From contig JANCRA010000014.1 in assembly GCA_024362935.1 (NCBI GenBank), positions 13,039,258 through 13,103,257 on the forward strand: a stretch of 64,000 nt of DNA. The letters run 5' to 3'. Shown piece by piece: positions 11,701 to 24,500 of this stretch (its first letter is position 1; the number at the start of each line of letters is the position of its first letter). Both the position numbers and the translations under genes were made by a program. The DNA comes from Setophaga petechia (Eukaryota; Chordata; Aves; Passeriformes; Parulidae). The notes beneath the pieces are model-generated. The model was given only the letters and a program-made list of their open reading frames with translations. It did not search any database and was not told the origin of the DNA.

Positions 11701-14700
11701 AACAAGAGACTGTTTAACAGTGATCACAGTAAAGTTTTGTGAAAACACGTTGCAGCCATATTTAAAGTTTTTGTTGTTGGTGGTTGTTGACATGTGAGAT
11801 TATGTTTAATCCTCCAGGGACTCCGGATATTTTGTAAGAATTGTAAGTGTAAATATTTGGCAGTAGTTTCATATCCGTCCTCTCCAAGTCCCAGTGGAAC
11901 AGATGATGCCGGGTTACTGTACTGTGTGGAGTTTCTGTTGATGGCAGTAGCAGATTTAACACTTCTACATAGTGGGATTTTACTTTATGAGTATTTGAAG
12001 TTTGTCTTGTGTATGTGGAGTAATTGCTCTGCAGCATGCTTTCTTGGAAGTGAATGTAATGTTTGTCCAGTTTCTTAAAAGCTGTAAAGGAGAGGCAGAG
12101 CCAACAATAAACCTATCACGATTAACAGTACACAGAGATGTTTTTCATTGCTAAAGACATCTAGCATAAAGCAGAAATATTTAGTTGCCTGGCTTGTAGT
12201 CTGATTGTCAGACTTACAGCACAGCTAAATCCATTCAAACAGTTACTGGAAATTGGTATTTGAACTTGTGAACTCAGGAAAACTCCTAATCTGTTCTGAA
12301 GTTTCTGGCATGTCCTTCCAAGCCCCACAGCCTGTTGTCTTGAGCTTTCCTTTAACTCTCCAGAGACCTTGGTGTCTGCGTTTCTGAGTTCCTGCCTAAA
12401 TAGAAGTTGCACCAAAAGGGTTACAAAATTTTAAGCCCTGTGTATGCAGACAATTTTCAGCTAGCTTACAGCAGCTGTGGAGTCGTGCTGATAGATTAAA
12501 AGCAGCTCCCAGCCCCAGAATGAAGTACATTAGAGCTCCTGCTGAGCCGAGCTGGGGTGAGGCCTACACAGCTGTCATTTAGGCCAAGTTTCCAACTGAA
12601 AACTGAAGAAAAGGATGCAACTTAAAGAAAAGTTGTATTTTAAAATAAGGCATCTGGTTATTAATCAAATATAGGCAGGAGCTCAGTTGTGCAGTGGGTT
12701 TCAGCCTCAACAGCCTGACACTTGGGAAGGTAGGGAGGCAATTTTCAAGGATCAAGAAGGGGCATGTCCAGTCAAAGGCTGTTACTCAGTGACACTGTAA
12801 AAATAATCCTGTTTTTTTCTGTACTTGTCTCTCTCCCTGAAAAAATAAACAGAATACAAATATTCTTGAACTGTTGCATGTCTGAGCGAGAGACTGACCA
12901 GCTCACACAATTGCTTTTTGCTGATACTGACCTCAAAGCAGAGCTGATTCCCGAGGGAGTGTGCTCATTGAAATCTGCAGTTAGCAGAGAGGTATTTAAA
13001 GCACAGAAATCTTTATGGCCTTTCCTCCATTTCCCAGTGTGTCTTTACCACAGGAGAAGTGGTCCCCGGTAGCATGACAAATTCAGAAAATCTTGTGAGC
13101 ATAGGTGATCCCTGAGCTGCTCACCCTCTACCCCATGGATCACAGTGCTCCACACCGTGCTGATGCTCACCCTGACACCCAGCTCTGTTACTTCTCTGTA
13201 CAAGCACTTTTTGTCTCATCCCAGTAACATAAATGAACTCTTGGTCTCCACTGCCATGACCAGGAGTAGTCTGCTTGTTCTTGATGCAGGCCAGCTTCCA
13301 AGTGGCTTCTCAATTTTTAATGCAAGAGGGTCATTCACGAAAAACTGAGTGATGAACATGAATTAATTATATTATCACATTGGCTTACTTTGGCTTCTGA
13401 GGACTTTTGTACCCATTTTTCATTTAATTTGCTTGTACAGTTACCACTGCTCTGTCCCAGCTCCTCACCTATAAACTGTTTATCTCACACAGTATTGCCT
13501 GCAAGTGCTGAAGCCAGATTTACTTCTGTTTAATTTTAAATAAAATACCCAAAAATATTTGTTTAAAATACTGACTTTTGTCTGTATATAGTGTGTAGTA
13601 TGAATAATTTTTTGGAGTTCAGATACAGTGTTTCAGTTCTTATCAGATATGTATGATATGAATTTGAAAGTATGCCCTCTTGCTTGCTTTCTCATGTATG
13701 GTGCATAATGAATTTCCAGCTTGGCAGAAAGGAAAGGATCAGAGTGGGAAGCAGAGTATACCATGAGGATTTATCATGATACCAGTGAAAGCAATAACAC
13801 AACTCTGGGTAATTTCTTGGTTACTGAAGTAACAGTCTCATTTGGGAAAGGACTGTAAAATAAAGAACTTGCATTCTTCAGCTAAAAAACAACTATCAGT
13901 AATTAGGCTGATGTTGTAGGTGGCTGGTTCTTGTTTCTTTGCTTATCCCAAACTACCCAACATTTTTCAGCATCATCCAACATTAATATTAACATGTGTA
14001 AACCTATTTTTTGTACAGAAATTTGGGATAATTTGGATATAAATGTATGTATGTAGTGAGTTGAAAGGCACAGTAAGGCTAGTGAGATCAGTTTGTAGTG
14101 TGAACAGTAAACAATGCACTCCAGGAGTGCAGGTGGACCACATCAGTGATCTTCCCAGAACATTCAAAACAGAAATGGTAATTTTCTTTGGGACCTTAGA
14201 TCTGAAATTTGACTCGTGAACCCATTGTAATGTGATGGTTCTTAATATATGCACTTTGGAGGTGATATTCCTCTGTGGGACTGTGCACACGTTCACACAG
14301 ATCCTGTTATTTCATATTATTTATTCATATTGACAGTAGTAAAAGATGGTTGTTACTTGTGTGGCAGACTAGAGCTAATGCAAATTCAGTAATCATCCCT
14401 TAAGTACAGAGGAAGTAACTCAAAGAGAAAGCTCTCCATTTGGCTATTGCTGTGAATCACCAAGCAAATAAAAATGTGAACTTCTGAGTCTATGTGGAAT
14501 AAGTGTTAACTCAGTATTCTCTCCTTGGTGAATGCAGGGCACATATGTGCATTTGGCCTCTAGTAGAGTCAAGGAAGTCACCTCTACCAGCCCTTGAAAA
14601 ACAGGACTAGCAGGACTTCCTGCTGTTTGTAGAACAAGGTTACTAAGCTAATCCAGTATTGTCATAAAAATGTAATAAGCACTTGTAAAAAGCTAAATAT

Positions 14701-15540
14701 ATAAATTATTAAGTGCTAAATGCTATTATTTTTTATTTGTGATTTTGAAACCAGTCTGGTGAGTGTCCTTAGTAAACATAGTTGCAACAAATGCATGTAT
14801 TACAAGGTTTTATGGTAAGAAAATTAAATCATATATAGTGCAGCAAAAATGTGTTTTAGGTCTGAACTCTAGAATACCACAGTTAGTGGAAATGAAGCTT
14901 GTTACCACTCTGTTGCTCTTCCAGAAAGGAGCAAAGTGATGTATTATGAGCAATAATAACAAAAACAAACAAACAAAAGATCATAACAAAAATTTTCATT
15001 TTTCACAGAATTCACAGAATTTAGCAGCTGTTACTTAAGTAATAGGTTGAATTTTTGAAGATTATTTTCTCCCTCAGTTTGGAAATGATATCCTGCAGTC
15101 TGCATCACTTAGGAGATTTTAGTTTTCTGTTAACTTCCTAGCATGGACAGTTGTAGTTGAATGATTCAGTGTGTAAAGAGAATTAATGTGTTTGAGATTT
15201 TGGAAGGAGGTTTTTTGAGAATTTTATTGGGGTTTTTATTTTATTTTATTCAGGTTGGAATATTTCTAGCTATCTAATCTCATCTGAACACATGAGGGTC
15301 TGAATATTACATATTTACATTTTTCAGACATGCATCAATTTTTATAAGTTAACATGGCAATTTTATATTTGCCAGAATGCAGAAGCTTTCTCCACTTCTA
15401 AAAGGTTTTATTTTCATTAAGCTATGAATGCAGAAGAGTGTCTGTCAGGTTTTTTTTTTTTTGCATTAGCCTGGCTGGTTTATCTTAAGCATACTCAGTA
15501 GACTTGCCTCAGTTTTTCTCAAGCTATTGTTCTTTTTTAC
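8782..15540. other. Intronic sequence, no gene seen
   Basis: GC-richer patches near 9090-9310 and 11160-11600 contain open frames on both strands without recognisable motifs. The remainder is AT-rich. Near 14960-15021 there are short CAAA and CACAGAATT direct repeats; the latter vaguely recall the tail octamers of avian CR1 retrotransposons but are too short to call one. Confidence 0.55.
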
Positions 15541-15960
15541 ACCGCGTTTGCACACTGCAGTGCATCTGGGGAATTTCAGCAGTCGGAATATACATGAAAA
15601 GAGACCCGCTCTACTTTCATAAGGTCCCTGGATGAATTGGACGAAACCTCAAGGCCCCATGGTGGAGCCAGAGCCGCATTCATATTCCTTGCCATCACCA
15701 CACATATGATAGCATGAAGCCCAGACCAATCGAAAACTTGACAGTAAGCCTTTTGATTTTGCGGGGAAGCCTTCATCAAGCTGAGAGAGGGAAGGGAATA
15801 TAGCCCAAACTGGACTTCATACTGTGGCAAGTTTGAAATCCCAGCCCAACCACAGAGCTGCTTGATTGGAATAGTTGGAAACTGTGTCCAGGAATCCGGC
15901 AGCAAGAACTTGGCTTTCAGTTGCTCTTGCCTTTTTAAAGGAAAACTCACCATACAGGTC
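15541..15960. promoter_or_regulatory. CpG-retaining segment, candidate conserved noncoding element
   Basis: About nine CpGs fall in the first 360 bp of this moderate-GC segment, whereas neighbouring kilobases have very few. There is no simple repeat. The minus strand has a 128-codon frame across most of it, without a recognised motif. Retained CpGs in a deep intron of a developmental regulator are compatible with a conserved enhancer, but that is inference from composition alone. Confidence 0.3.
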
Positions 15961-18900
15961 ACTTGGAAGCCTTATTTATTTTGTCAGCATTTTCAATATG
16001 TACACTCTTGCAAAGGATAGTTTTAGTGTTTGCTGTTATAGAGTTCTGTTCCACACCAGCTTTGTTTCTTAGCCTCGTGGTGGAACACTCTTGGCTAAAG
16101 CTGCCACACTTTGATGTTGTCTTCTAGGCTGTCATTATTTGGTCCTTAGTCTACTTAAGAAACAGAAAGAAAAAAAAGCAACCCTCTTATACCATATGTG
16201 TTAGTATTAGCTTCTCCTTTAAACATTATCCCTGCCCATATCTTGTAGGTGTGGTATGAAACTGATCTCTGCTTATTTGTCTGGGAATTTCAGCAGTATG
16301 TCAGAATTGCTGTTAAGCATAATGATGTGTCATCAGTTATGCCACTGAATAACTATTATTCTTCGTTTTTGGGCTCCTGTGTCTGGGTGCTGGCACACCT
16401 TGATATCTGCCGTGGTGCCTTTGGATTTGCAAATAGAAGAGCTGAGCATTTCCTCCTGAGGGAGATAGTGAAGCTTCTGCTGCCTTCCCCCCAGAATACT
16501 TAATTTTAAACTTTAATTTTAAAACTACAAAGCTTCTGCACTTTTGGTGCCTATGTAGAACTGCATTTTATTCATTGTCACCCCTGGAATTGTGATCCAA
16601 TTATGCTCCAACCCAGCTCTCAGTCAGACAAAACTCTTGTTGACTTTCATGAGAGTTTGTCTAATTAAAAGACGAGTTGGGAGTGCAGAAGAGATAAATA
16701 CCAGAAGCATGTAAAAGTGGCAAACTGATAGATTTGTGCTTTGTGTCAGAAGGTCATCCCTATAACACACTTTCCTGATTGCGATGGGAGACTTCTTTTC
16801 CATGGAGTGGTACAGAGTCCCCCCTTCAGTGCAGTGGTGCCTTTTATAGACTGCAATTCCTTATGGCTGAAGCAGAGTGCAAAACACACAATATTGTCTT
16901 GTGGCAAGTAAACGGGAGTGCTGCTACTTTGAAATGTTTTGTGGGGTTTTTGTTTGTGGTTTGGTTGTTGTTTTTTTTTTTTTTTTAATCTGTAGCAAGA
17001 CTTCTTTCTGGCAACCTCCCACTACCAAAAAGGTGGGGAGAGGTTGGGAAGGTGTGTGGGACACATTTGTAGCCCAGCCTGGAGCCCAGGAGGGGTTTAT
17101 CTGCAAGCCCTCCCATCCTCCCCTCCAGGGCAGCCGGGAGTGCAGCTGGAATGAGGTGCTGGGTTTGCAGTGCCTGCTGCTCACACGCTCTCCAAGGGCT
17201 GTGCTGGCTGTGAAGCAGAGTGGAGGCTTGGTGCAGATCCATCCCTGTGGCATGTTAAGGCTCTGTTGGATTGGCTATTCAGCAGTGTTTCCTCAGCCAA
17301 CATTTTGGGTTTGGTTGATTAGATTATTTCTTAATACCACAGCACTGTATAAGAGCATTTACTTTAGTTAATAAGTTTTAGGGTAAGCTGCAAGGTTCAA
17401 ATGAATCAATTTTAAGCACAGAACATCATTAGAAAGTTATTAGCTTAGAAGCTTAATGTTAAGGAGGAATCTAAACTAGAACTTTTAAGGTTGAATTGTA
17501 GAGTATTCAAATGTCTTTATAGCTTTCAGAATCATCTCCAAAACCCACCAAATTTAAGACTATAAAATTGAATCTGTGTACATCTTGACCCCATAACTCA
17601 TGCAAATACACGAAATTTGCATCATATAAAACCATATGCAAGATATTAGGATGGTATCTCTGTTGAGTTGTATTTAAATGGCTGCAGAGTGTAAACATCC
17701 CAGGCTCTGTACATATCCAAAACAGAGGCACCATTCTGCAGGTCTGCAGAGAGAAAAGCTCCATGTGGCTCTTACTGAGAGCTCTCTGCATTGTATTCCA
17801 AAGGATGCTGAGCACCCAGAGCCCTTGGCAGGCTCCAGGAAGAGCAGTGTGCTCCCACATCTAGAGAGGATGACTCTGCAGCCTCTTCCTCCTCTGTTCC
17901 TCAGGTACTGCCAACAGCAGAGCCATTCTCACTGTTGTACACCCAGCTGCTTCCCAGGAATTTTGTGGAACAGGAGCATCCCATGTTGTCAAGGGTTAAT
18001 AATTATACCAAATATATGCTCTGTGATTAAATAACGCGCAGCTGGAAAAATTAATCACATCTTGCACTGAGAAATGCTTAAGACTTTTAAAGCAGCAATA
18101 GGTGCAGAATTTAACATTTAAAGATCCCTTGAAATGCCAGGGAATGAATATAAATGACTCGGTGCTCTATAGTATTTCGATACAGTGATGCCAACCAATG
18201 GAAGTGCAGGGTTTGATCCTGCTATTTTATAATAGGCTAGTAAATATTTTATCTTGTGCCATGTTCCTTTTACATGAAATTTTAGTCCAAAAACACCACT
18301 CCTTGAATAAAGCAGAAGTTTGAATTCATTAATTTTTAAAGGGGTGATACTGTCTGTTTACCCCACTGCCTGGGCACAGGAGAGGAGGGTCACTCTTTTT
18401 GCTCTGTGCTCCTTCCCTCTTTCCTCAGTTTGTCCTGCATTTTAGGATTTAAGGCTTTATTGTTCAGAAAGCTTGTCCCATTGAAGAAAAGAAATATAGT
18501 GCCATTTTGTTTGCTTTGCTGAAGGTGCAGACCTGAAGAATCAGTGCTGTGTATAAGCTGCCTCACCCTGCAGTTTCTCTTACCAGGGGCTCATTTGTAT
18601 GCAGAGGGGATTAGTCAGAATTTACTGTAGCTTCGCCCTGGGGAGCTGTGAACTCCCTAGGAATATGCTCTGACGAAAGCGTGCAGTTGGTAAGATTAGA
18701 ACAAACCCTTCTGCTACAGAAAGTGCCTTGGTCACTCACTAGGCCTCCAACATTGAAATCATTTTCATTTATAACCTTTTTGATCATTCAGCCTCAAAGA
18801 AGCCTTGGCTTTTATGACAGCTTGCACTAAAATTGCCCAATTATTTGGGGGGGGTGGGGATGAGAGGAGTGAGTGAGAATCTGAAAACAGTCAGATGTGA

Positions 18901-21475
18901 GAGACAGGGCACTTGATCTGCGCTCATGGCTTTTCCTTCCCTTCTCCTACCAATATTTTTACAGCTGTTGACATATATTGAGTTACATGTGGCTGTGCCA
19001 TATCCCCATGGTATAGTTTCAAAGATCTGTTCACCGTAAAGTGTGCTGTTCTCAAGTAAATGACTCTGACTTCAAGAAAGCACAGTAGTTTAAATGTTAC
19101 TATAAATACAGGAGCTAAGACATTTTAATTATAATTTTTGAGTTATACAGTGCTCTGTACGTACACGAGGCATTTACTAAAGGCTGGGGATGTGCTCAGG
19201 TTACTGTGCTCTCTCGTGGATAAGGCAGTAATTGCAAGCAGCTCATTCTGCTGATCCCCTTTATTTGTGAGTATTTGCGCAGTGCTTATTGACAATGAAC
19301 ATCTTGCATTTGGGAACTCAGCTGTGGGAGCTACAGAAGAAAGAAATAAAAGCAATTCAGAAAAAAAAATCAAATTCAGATTAAAGAGAATTTTTTGTTT
19401 TGAGATATCTTAGGAATGTTACTTTTGTCAGAATATAACTTTAGTTAGGAAATATCAGCACATCTATTGTCCTTTTAATGCCCTTCCAACTCGCATCTGG
19501 TAACTAGGGCAGATTGAGAATTCAGTACTAACAGATCTGTCAAATTTTTGAAAAAATCCCAGGGTATGGGTTCATTGCTGATTAATTTTTTCATCCGTGT
19601 AGTAGTGTTGGCTTTTGTGAGGTTATTCCTAATTTTCTCTGATGAAAGAAAGAAAAACCCTTATTGTCAAAGTGGGTGCTGCTGTCATGGGGATAAACAG
19701 GTACCAGGTGTGGGGAAAGCTTAGATAAGCAGCGTTCATTATGTGCCAGGCGGTTTGTCTTTATCTGTCAGTGGGTTGGTGGTGTTATTTTACTTTTTAA
19801 GCTTGAAAACAAAATGTTATGAAAAGCTTTTACAACATTTGCCCTTGTGCATCAGTACCAGTTATGTACAGTAAAGGTTTCTGCCCTGGCTGTGGAGATC
19901 TGATCCTTTTCCTTTGGGCTGGGACATGCAGCAGAACTGTGCCTGTAAGCTTAAATAATTTTGCAATATGGTGACATCATCCTTCAGAGAGTTCTGCTAT
20001 TAAGATCTATCAAATCAAGTATCAATAGGGCTCCCTACATGAATTTGTCTCCCTGCTTTACCTGTGACACAGTCATGGTAATGGAGATTTCAACTATCTC
20101 TGCTATTACTAGTGCAGTAAAAGCAGCTCCTCTCAGTGTTTTCAGGTCCTAAACCAACATTCACTGTAAGCAGTAAAAAAAAAAAATAAAATCTTTCAAT
20201 GACTGAAACTAATTTTGGATCAAGCTTTTACTGCAGGCTTGGATGCCCATCATTGCTGATGGCATGTTTTTGGTCATGCAGTCTACCAATCTACATAAAT
20301 TAATAAATAGTATGCATAATAGATAGCACATGTATAGTGAACCATATCCCATGGTTGCCCTGAACAACTGCTGCAGTTTTTAGCAGCATTTCCCATGGCC
20401 TTGACTAGAAAAGCTGCTAAAGTTGGAGCCCCTGGGCTTTGTGGAAGTCCTCAGTGCCATTGCCAGCAGATCCTCCTTGGCCATTAAGCAGTGCTTCTGT
20501 GTCACTCAGCCAGGGAACGCTATGTACTTCTATTTAAAAACAGTTGTGAAGTCTCCTGAGTAGGAACTGAAAACCGTGGACCACCATCAGAGCTACGTCC
20601 TCTGGCCTTTCCCCTCCAAAATTGTAGCAGTCATTTTTTAAGGTGTTTTTGAGTAGCAGTGGGAAGGCACACAGGCTGCAGAGATTGTAGGAAGGCACTG
20701 AGAGCATCTAACCAAATCTTAACGTCTTTTACTGGATTTGGACTCAAATCTTTGTGTGCTTCCTCTGCTTATAACTTCACCTCTTTTGTGAATCAAACCC
20801 AGCTTTTCTGTTGTGCAAATTGTACAGGAGAGTGAGGTCTGGAAAAAGATTTTTTCCTCTTTCTGAGCACCGCTACGAACTCTTACTTGTTCTTGAAGAG
20901 AACAAGACCATTCATCTTTAGCACCTTGCAGCTTGTTTTTTCTTTCAAAAACTTCTTTCAAAGTCAGAGTGTAGGCAAGTGATCTGAATGATGAGAATAA
21001 GCCCTGTTCAGATGTACCCAGTCCCTGGGCAGCATTTGAGATGGCAAAGGCCATCCGTTTGCATTCGCCTTATGGACATTTCTGTATGTGATACCTTCTA
21101 TTTTCCATGCTAGTTAAGCAGCCTTCTTCCTGAGAGAAGCTTTGATAACACTTTATTAATACATAGTTAGCTATATACAAATGAACTGTTTAATTGATTG
21201 ATTTTGTGATTATTTTTGATAATGTAAATCCAACCCAAGCAGCACTAAGTCCTGTTGCTGGAGGTAGGTGTCTGGCTATAAATTTATCAAAGGCTTGCAT
21301 GTACAGTTCTTGGCATTTCTTTTCATTATCACAATTATCAGGGAGTACAGATGAGCTGGTTTTTCCCTACATGCTGTTGGATGGTTGCTGTGGAGGGAGG
21401 AGCCTGGGTGCAGGCAGTGTCAGGGATGCAGCATCTTCCGTGTCCATGAACCACCAGGGACACACTGGCTCAGGC
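15961..21475. other. Intronic sequence, no gene seen
   Basis: This is mostly AT-rich. It contains a T16 tract at 16971-16986 and a G8 run at 18847-18854 followed by T and G4. A GATA-type AGATAAG and a nearby TTATCTG occur at about 19720-19770. GC-richer patches near 17030-17250 and 17690-17950 have open frames with no recognised protein. Confidence 0.55.
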
Positions 21476-21506
21476 GGGCTGGGGCTGGGGCTGGGGCTGG
21501 GGCTGG
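21476..21506 (+). repeat. (GGGGCT)n hexanucleotide run, quadruplex-capable
   Basis: Four full GGGGCT units follow a GGGCT and are followed by GG, giving at least four G4 runs spaced by CT. This satisfies the usual G-quadruplex pattern on the + strand, which is also the sense strand of the host gene, so both DNA and intronic RNA could fold. Confidence 0.9.
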
Positions 21507-24500
21507 CCTCGGGGCTCTGGCAGAGAAGGGCAAGGGCATCTCAGGCACTCCTGGGGCAGCCAAGCAAAACAGGCTCCCTCCTGCAGCCTGAAAAGCTGGG
21601 GCACATTCCCCTCTTCTGCCTTTTAAATGACTTGTATTTGTCCAGTCTGCTTAGGCTAAAATTTAAGATTTGTATTCAGAGGTGCTGACTGACACATTTC
21701 CTTTATGAATTCTTGTGGATTGCTATTGATTTTTTACTCTGGTTTTCAAAATCCTACTTCTAGGACTCTGGAGATTTCCCTGCTGCAATAATAATGTATT
21801 GTCATTCTTAATATCTCAGCTTCTTGACACAATATTCATATTAAAACCACAAAAAAGCTACATTAGAGTAACACCGAGGGTCTGCCTGGAACCCACCAAG
21901 GCAGGGGAAATCAAAGTCAAGGCTGAAAATTAGGGCTGACACTGTGAAACGTATCCCATCGTACTTAAGTACTGGAGTTCATCTGTGATTGCAAGATCAC
22001 TTGCATTTGAGAGATGGATTCCTCTGTACAGCAGGAATGAGTTATGATGTGTAGTAAATCCTAAGGATTAACTGTTGTAGTTGAGAGTGCCTATTTTTGT
22101 GGAGAGCTACATAAGCCAGCATTATGGAAACTGCTTTAACATCTTTTATGAAATTTTGTTCTCTTTCACAGACAGGGCTATTAAAAATTCATTCTGCATT
22201 TCTGCCACTTGCATAACAATTCTGGATCAGATTGTTCAGGTCAGTGAGGAGAGAATAGAAATGTCACAGCATTATTTGTATGAGCTTGTAGCCATTTTCC
22301 CCTTAACTATGTTGCCCCAAAAACGTTTTGCAGATGTGCTCTGTCTTTTATGAGTGTGATAAACAGTTTGATTTATTCACCTCCATGATGTAAATGTGTT
22401 GTGTGAATGTTTGTGGCACCATGGAGCTATTGGAAGGCCTTCCATTTGACCATGTCTTTTGACCTCTCTCATACTGTCTGGTTGGGAGCGAAATTTTTCC
22501 AGTCACAGTTTTTCTTGCTAAGTAGGAGAGTTTACTTGAATTGTTCATTGGCCTCTCAGTGTGCTATGTGGAACTCTGTGGAGTGTTGGGAATGAGAGCT
22601 GAGAAATGTCAGGGAGATTTCCTGTGGCTGAGGAGAGGCTGGGAGGGCCTTGCATGCTGGTGAACATCTCCCAGGGATGTGGGCTGCTCACTGGCACAGG
22701 GTTCTCTGCTGCCATCACCCTTCACCAGAAGGGAACAGAAATGTTCTGACAAAATTAGACAAATCAAATATCTAGGTTTATATTTTAGAGCAAAGTGTTT
22801 TAACAGTATTTTTATTAATGGGTTTAGAAAAAGCTGTTTGTGCCGCTTTCCATCTGCTTCTCTTTTCTGTTATTCATACTCACTTGAGAATCCATCTGAC
22901 ACTACCCCTCCTAGATCATTAAGGCAATGTGAAGGGGTTTCTTTATAAATGAGGATTATGGGTCATTTGCATACATCTAGGATCTCCTTTTTGGTGCTGT
23001 TTTGAGCAGTGAACAGATAGGGGCAGGAAGTTGACACATGAACTCCCATCAGAGAGGAACATTCAGACCTTGTGAGTTGAATACCTGGGAACTCCACACA
23101 CGTGGATATGTACAGTCTGTGCATCGTGACCTGGCAGTCCTGATGAAGCCTCAGAGCACCTGACCAGGGGTCATTTTGGGGTGGATGTTGACCAGCTTTA
23201 CTTGCTGCCTGCCTCTGAAGACATCAGTGGACTAAATGGAGGTTTTGGTGTAATTAAATGGAACTGTCGAACACCAGAACTGTTCTATGTGCACAAATGT
23301 CCCACTATGTTTGGATATTCAACAGCACTTGAAGAATTTGTATATGTTGTTTGCTATGAATATTCTGATGTTGAAAAATAGAGCATTACCCCAGCTGCTT
23401 TCAAAGATGTGGCAATTTCCAGATTAAATTAATTTTAGAAAGACCAGATGAAGTTACAGGTTTACTGGAAAGCTTATTATTCTCTAGAGTGATGGCTCAT
23501 GCATTTCCCTGACCAGACACATCACTCTGCTGGCACTTTGCATTGGTTAACACAATTCAGAGGGTAAATGCTGGTAACTTACTGAGTCAGCATGCAGTTA
23601 TTGGTTCTTGAACCTACTGCAAATCACAGTTTTTATCATATCCACCAACATCCCTGAAGTGTAGTGTAAATGTTTGAAAAAAATCAGTTACTGATTGCAT
23701 GTTCCATCAGGGTAAGGTATTTCTCTTGAAAGTATTAAACCTCATACACAACAAAACTCTTAAATGGAGAAAATCATTAAAGATGGCTTTAACAGATATG
23801 TGCCCCAACATTATCACATCAGACCAGTTTAAAGTAAGTTCAGTATTTTCAAGAAAAAAAATGGGTTTGTTTCTTTGAAATTATGTATGCCTGAGTTAAT
23901 CTTTCAAGTGAATTATAAATCCCTGAAAATGCAGTTAGCATTGGAATGAGTTATAGTTACAAAAATTGGAATGAAGATAAATCATGTTTCCTCAGTGGAA
24001 ATCTAATAATAACAGTCAGGTCCATACAACACTGCTCAGATATAGATCCCCTGTGATTGTGATGTGCTCTGAGGAGCTCATGCTACCCATCCTTGAGATC
24101 AAGATCCACAAGGTTCAATATTGGGCACTTTCAGTGCTTCAAGAGTTTCGTCAAAACTGTGACACTTGGGGTGGTGCAAACAGATGTGCACCAAAAACAT
24201 AGAAACAAACGGAATTGCTTAATTTTGGAAGAGGCAAGGTGAAACTTTTTCACTTTAAGAGTGATGATAATCCTAAGTGTATTTAAGCATCTCAAGGTCA
24301 ATGGCAGCTTCAATAACCTGTGCCAGAACAAGGCTGTTTTGGGGAGCTGGGGGTGGATTGGCAGTACAAAGGTGCTGTGTAAGAGTGCAGGTGAGGCAGA
24401 GCAATGCAGCTCCAGCAAGGTGTGCTGACCCCTCTGACCTCATGCCCTTCACAGGAATTAAGCTCGTTGTTTTACAGAGTCAGACCTTTAAAAAGAAAAA

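Noticed and set aside
15576..15962. 128-codon minus-strand frame
   Set aside because: No recognised domain and no splice signals. The block is better explained as possible conserved noncoding DNA.
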